Under the pieces are notes generated by a model, which saw only the letters and a list, made by a program, of their open reading frames with translations, did not search any database and had not been told where the DNA came from. The translations under genes were made by a program, and so were the position numbers. This document shows, one piece after another, positions 6,730 to 7,456 of a stretch of DNA of 7,456 bases (position 1 is the first letter of the stretch; each line of letters begins with the position of its first letter). This DNA comes from Gammaproteobacteria bacterium (lineage in GTDB: Bacteria; Pseudomonadota; Gammaproteobacteria; Pseudomonadales; Azotimanducaceae). The DNA lies in assembly GCA_002712135.1 (NCBI GenBank), contig PASO01000007.1:8623-16078 (forward strand), in the 5' to 3' direction.

Positions 6730-7380
6730 ATGATCACTCACCTACTGTTTGATCACGATGGCGTCCTCGTTGATACCGAACACTGGTACTTCGAGGCCAC
6801 CCGTGAAGCACTCGCCAGACTGAACATCACCATGACCTTTGATGACTACAAAGAGCACCTGGTAGATGGCAATTCCAACTGGGTCGCTGCCAGGGTCCAG
6901 GGTGTAACGGATGCAGACATCAACACTGCTCGGGGCTGGCGGGATGAGCGCTACCATTACTACCTGCAGCGCGAGGATATCGACATACCCGGGGTCTCTG
7001 ACGTGTTAGATGAACTGAGCCAGCAATTTCAGATGGCGGTGATCACGACCTCCAAGCGTCGAGATTTTGAGCTGATACACCGTCAGCGAACCTTACTCGA
7101 GAACATGGCCTTCGTGCTGTGCCGTGAGGATTACAATCTAGCAAAACCCCACGCAGAACCCTATGAAACAGGCCTTGGACGATTCGGCATCGGACCGGAT
7201 AACGCCATTGTGATTGAAGATTCAAAGCGTGGCATTGCAGCCGCCGAGGCGGCGGGCATTCGTACGATCAAAGTACACAATGAATTCGTGGCACATCAGC
7301 AGGCAGCGTCTGATTTCGCGATACAATCGCTGAAGGAGCTACCAGAACTGCTGGGGCACATTAATCAAGACGACACATAA
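6730..7380 (+). CDS. HAD family hydrolase, phosphoglycolate phosphatase/beta-phosphoglucomutase-like
   Basis: This 216-residue protein is a haloacid dehalogenase superfamily phosphatase of subfamily I, with a helical cap between motifs I and II. Motif I is D8-H-D10-G-V-L-V-D-T-E, holding the nucleophile Asp8 and acid/base Asp10. Motif II is V-I-T106-T-S-K, motif III the Lys139 in L-A-K-P-H, and motif IV I-E163-D164-S-K-R-G-I-A-A-A-E-A-A-G. The cap spans about 16-85. Its length and motifs fit small sugar-phosphate phosphatases or mutases, but the substrate cannot be read. It is probably soluble and cytoplasmic. The ATG at 6730 follows a weak ribosome site; an ATG five bases earlier is closed by a stop after one codon. 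It is divergent from the minus-strand operon and could act on the product of the PfkB kinase or on an unrelated metabolite. Confidence 0.88.
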   Translation: MITHLLFDHDGVLVDTEHWYFEATREALARLNITMTFDDYKEHLVDGNSNWVAARVQGVTDADINTARGWRDERYHYYLQREDIDIPGVSDVLDELSQQFQMAVITTSKRRDFELIHRQRTLLENMAFVLCREDYNLAKPHAEPYETGLGRFGIGPDNAIVIEDSKRGIAAAEAAGIRTIKVHNEFVAHQQAASDFAIQSLKELPELLGHINQDDT

Positions 7381-7406
7381 GGTCGAGTGAAGTTGGAGAA
7401 AAATAA

Positions 7407-7456
7407 ATGAGTTCCAAGCCGATGCACAAACCCACAAAGATGCCAACAGCTGACGC
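7407..7456 (+). CDS. Start of an unidentified gene (cut by window edge)
   Basis: Only 16 codons are visible, starting M-S-S-K-P-M-H-K-P. A TTGGAG ribosome site lies 8 bases before the ATG, and the gene begins 26 bases after the HAD stop on the same strand, so it is probably co-transcribed with it. The N terminus is polar and rich in Lys, Pro and Met, not a signal peptide. No family can be assigned from so little. Confidence 0.55.
   Translation, partial: MSSKPMHKPTKMPTAD

Noticed and set aside
6605..6733. A 42-codon frame on the plus strand ending over the HAD start
   Set aside because: It has no ribosome site and its composition is not protein-like; it more likely belongs to the leader.

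Overview
This window looks like part of a bacterial chromosome, probably from an aerobic and perhaps marine or environmental member of the Pseudomonadota. That rests on moderate GC, gene families common in such genomes and compact same-strand gene packing; there is no rRNA or other marker gene to fix the taxonomy. No mobile element, tRNA, rRNA or CRISPR array was found.

Layout. Seven genes lie on the minus strand, transcribed from about 6524 down to the left edge. In order they are: a PhyH-type dioxygenase fused to HEAT-like repeats (6524-4920), a second PhyH-family dioxygenase (4903-4055), a PfkB sugar kinase resembling fructoselysine kinase (4028-3222), a GrdB/PrdB-family selenoprotein (3053-1893), a third PhyH-family dioxygenase (1832-909), a YtoQ-family protein (864-427) and the start of a serine hydrolase of the class C beta-lactamase/esterase type (335 to beyond the edge). 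A 205-base divergent intergenic region (6525-6729) separates them from a plus-strand HAD-family phosphatase (6730-7380) and the first codons of another gene (7407 to the edge).

The main discovery is at 1893-3053. Two adjacent open frames are in the same register and separated only by one in-frame TGA at 2595-2597. Read through, they give one 386-residue protein in which the TGA falls at the first position of a UxxC motif (U-P-L-C), where I recall relatives carrying cysteine. Starting 17 bases after the TGA is a small hairpin with a 6-bp perfect stem and a G in its apical loop, as expected of a bacterial SECIS element. The gene is therefore best read as a selenoprotein that simple annotation would split in two.

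How the genes might work together is inference. Three distinct Fe(II)/2-oxoglutarate-type oxygenases, a sugar kinase, a thiol/selenol redox protein of the reductase-B family, a YtoQ protein and a hydrolase suggest a catabolic or modifying pathway for an unidentified small molecule, possibly a sugar conjugate. The usual partners of glycine or proline reductase (GrdA, GrdC/D, PrdA) are not in the window, so this does not look like a classical Stickland reductase locus. A fair sigma70-like promoter before the selenoprotein gene (3080-3108) suggests the left half can also be transcribed separately.
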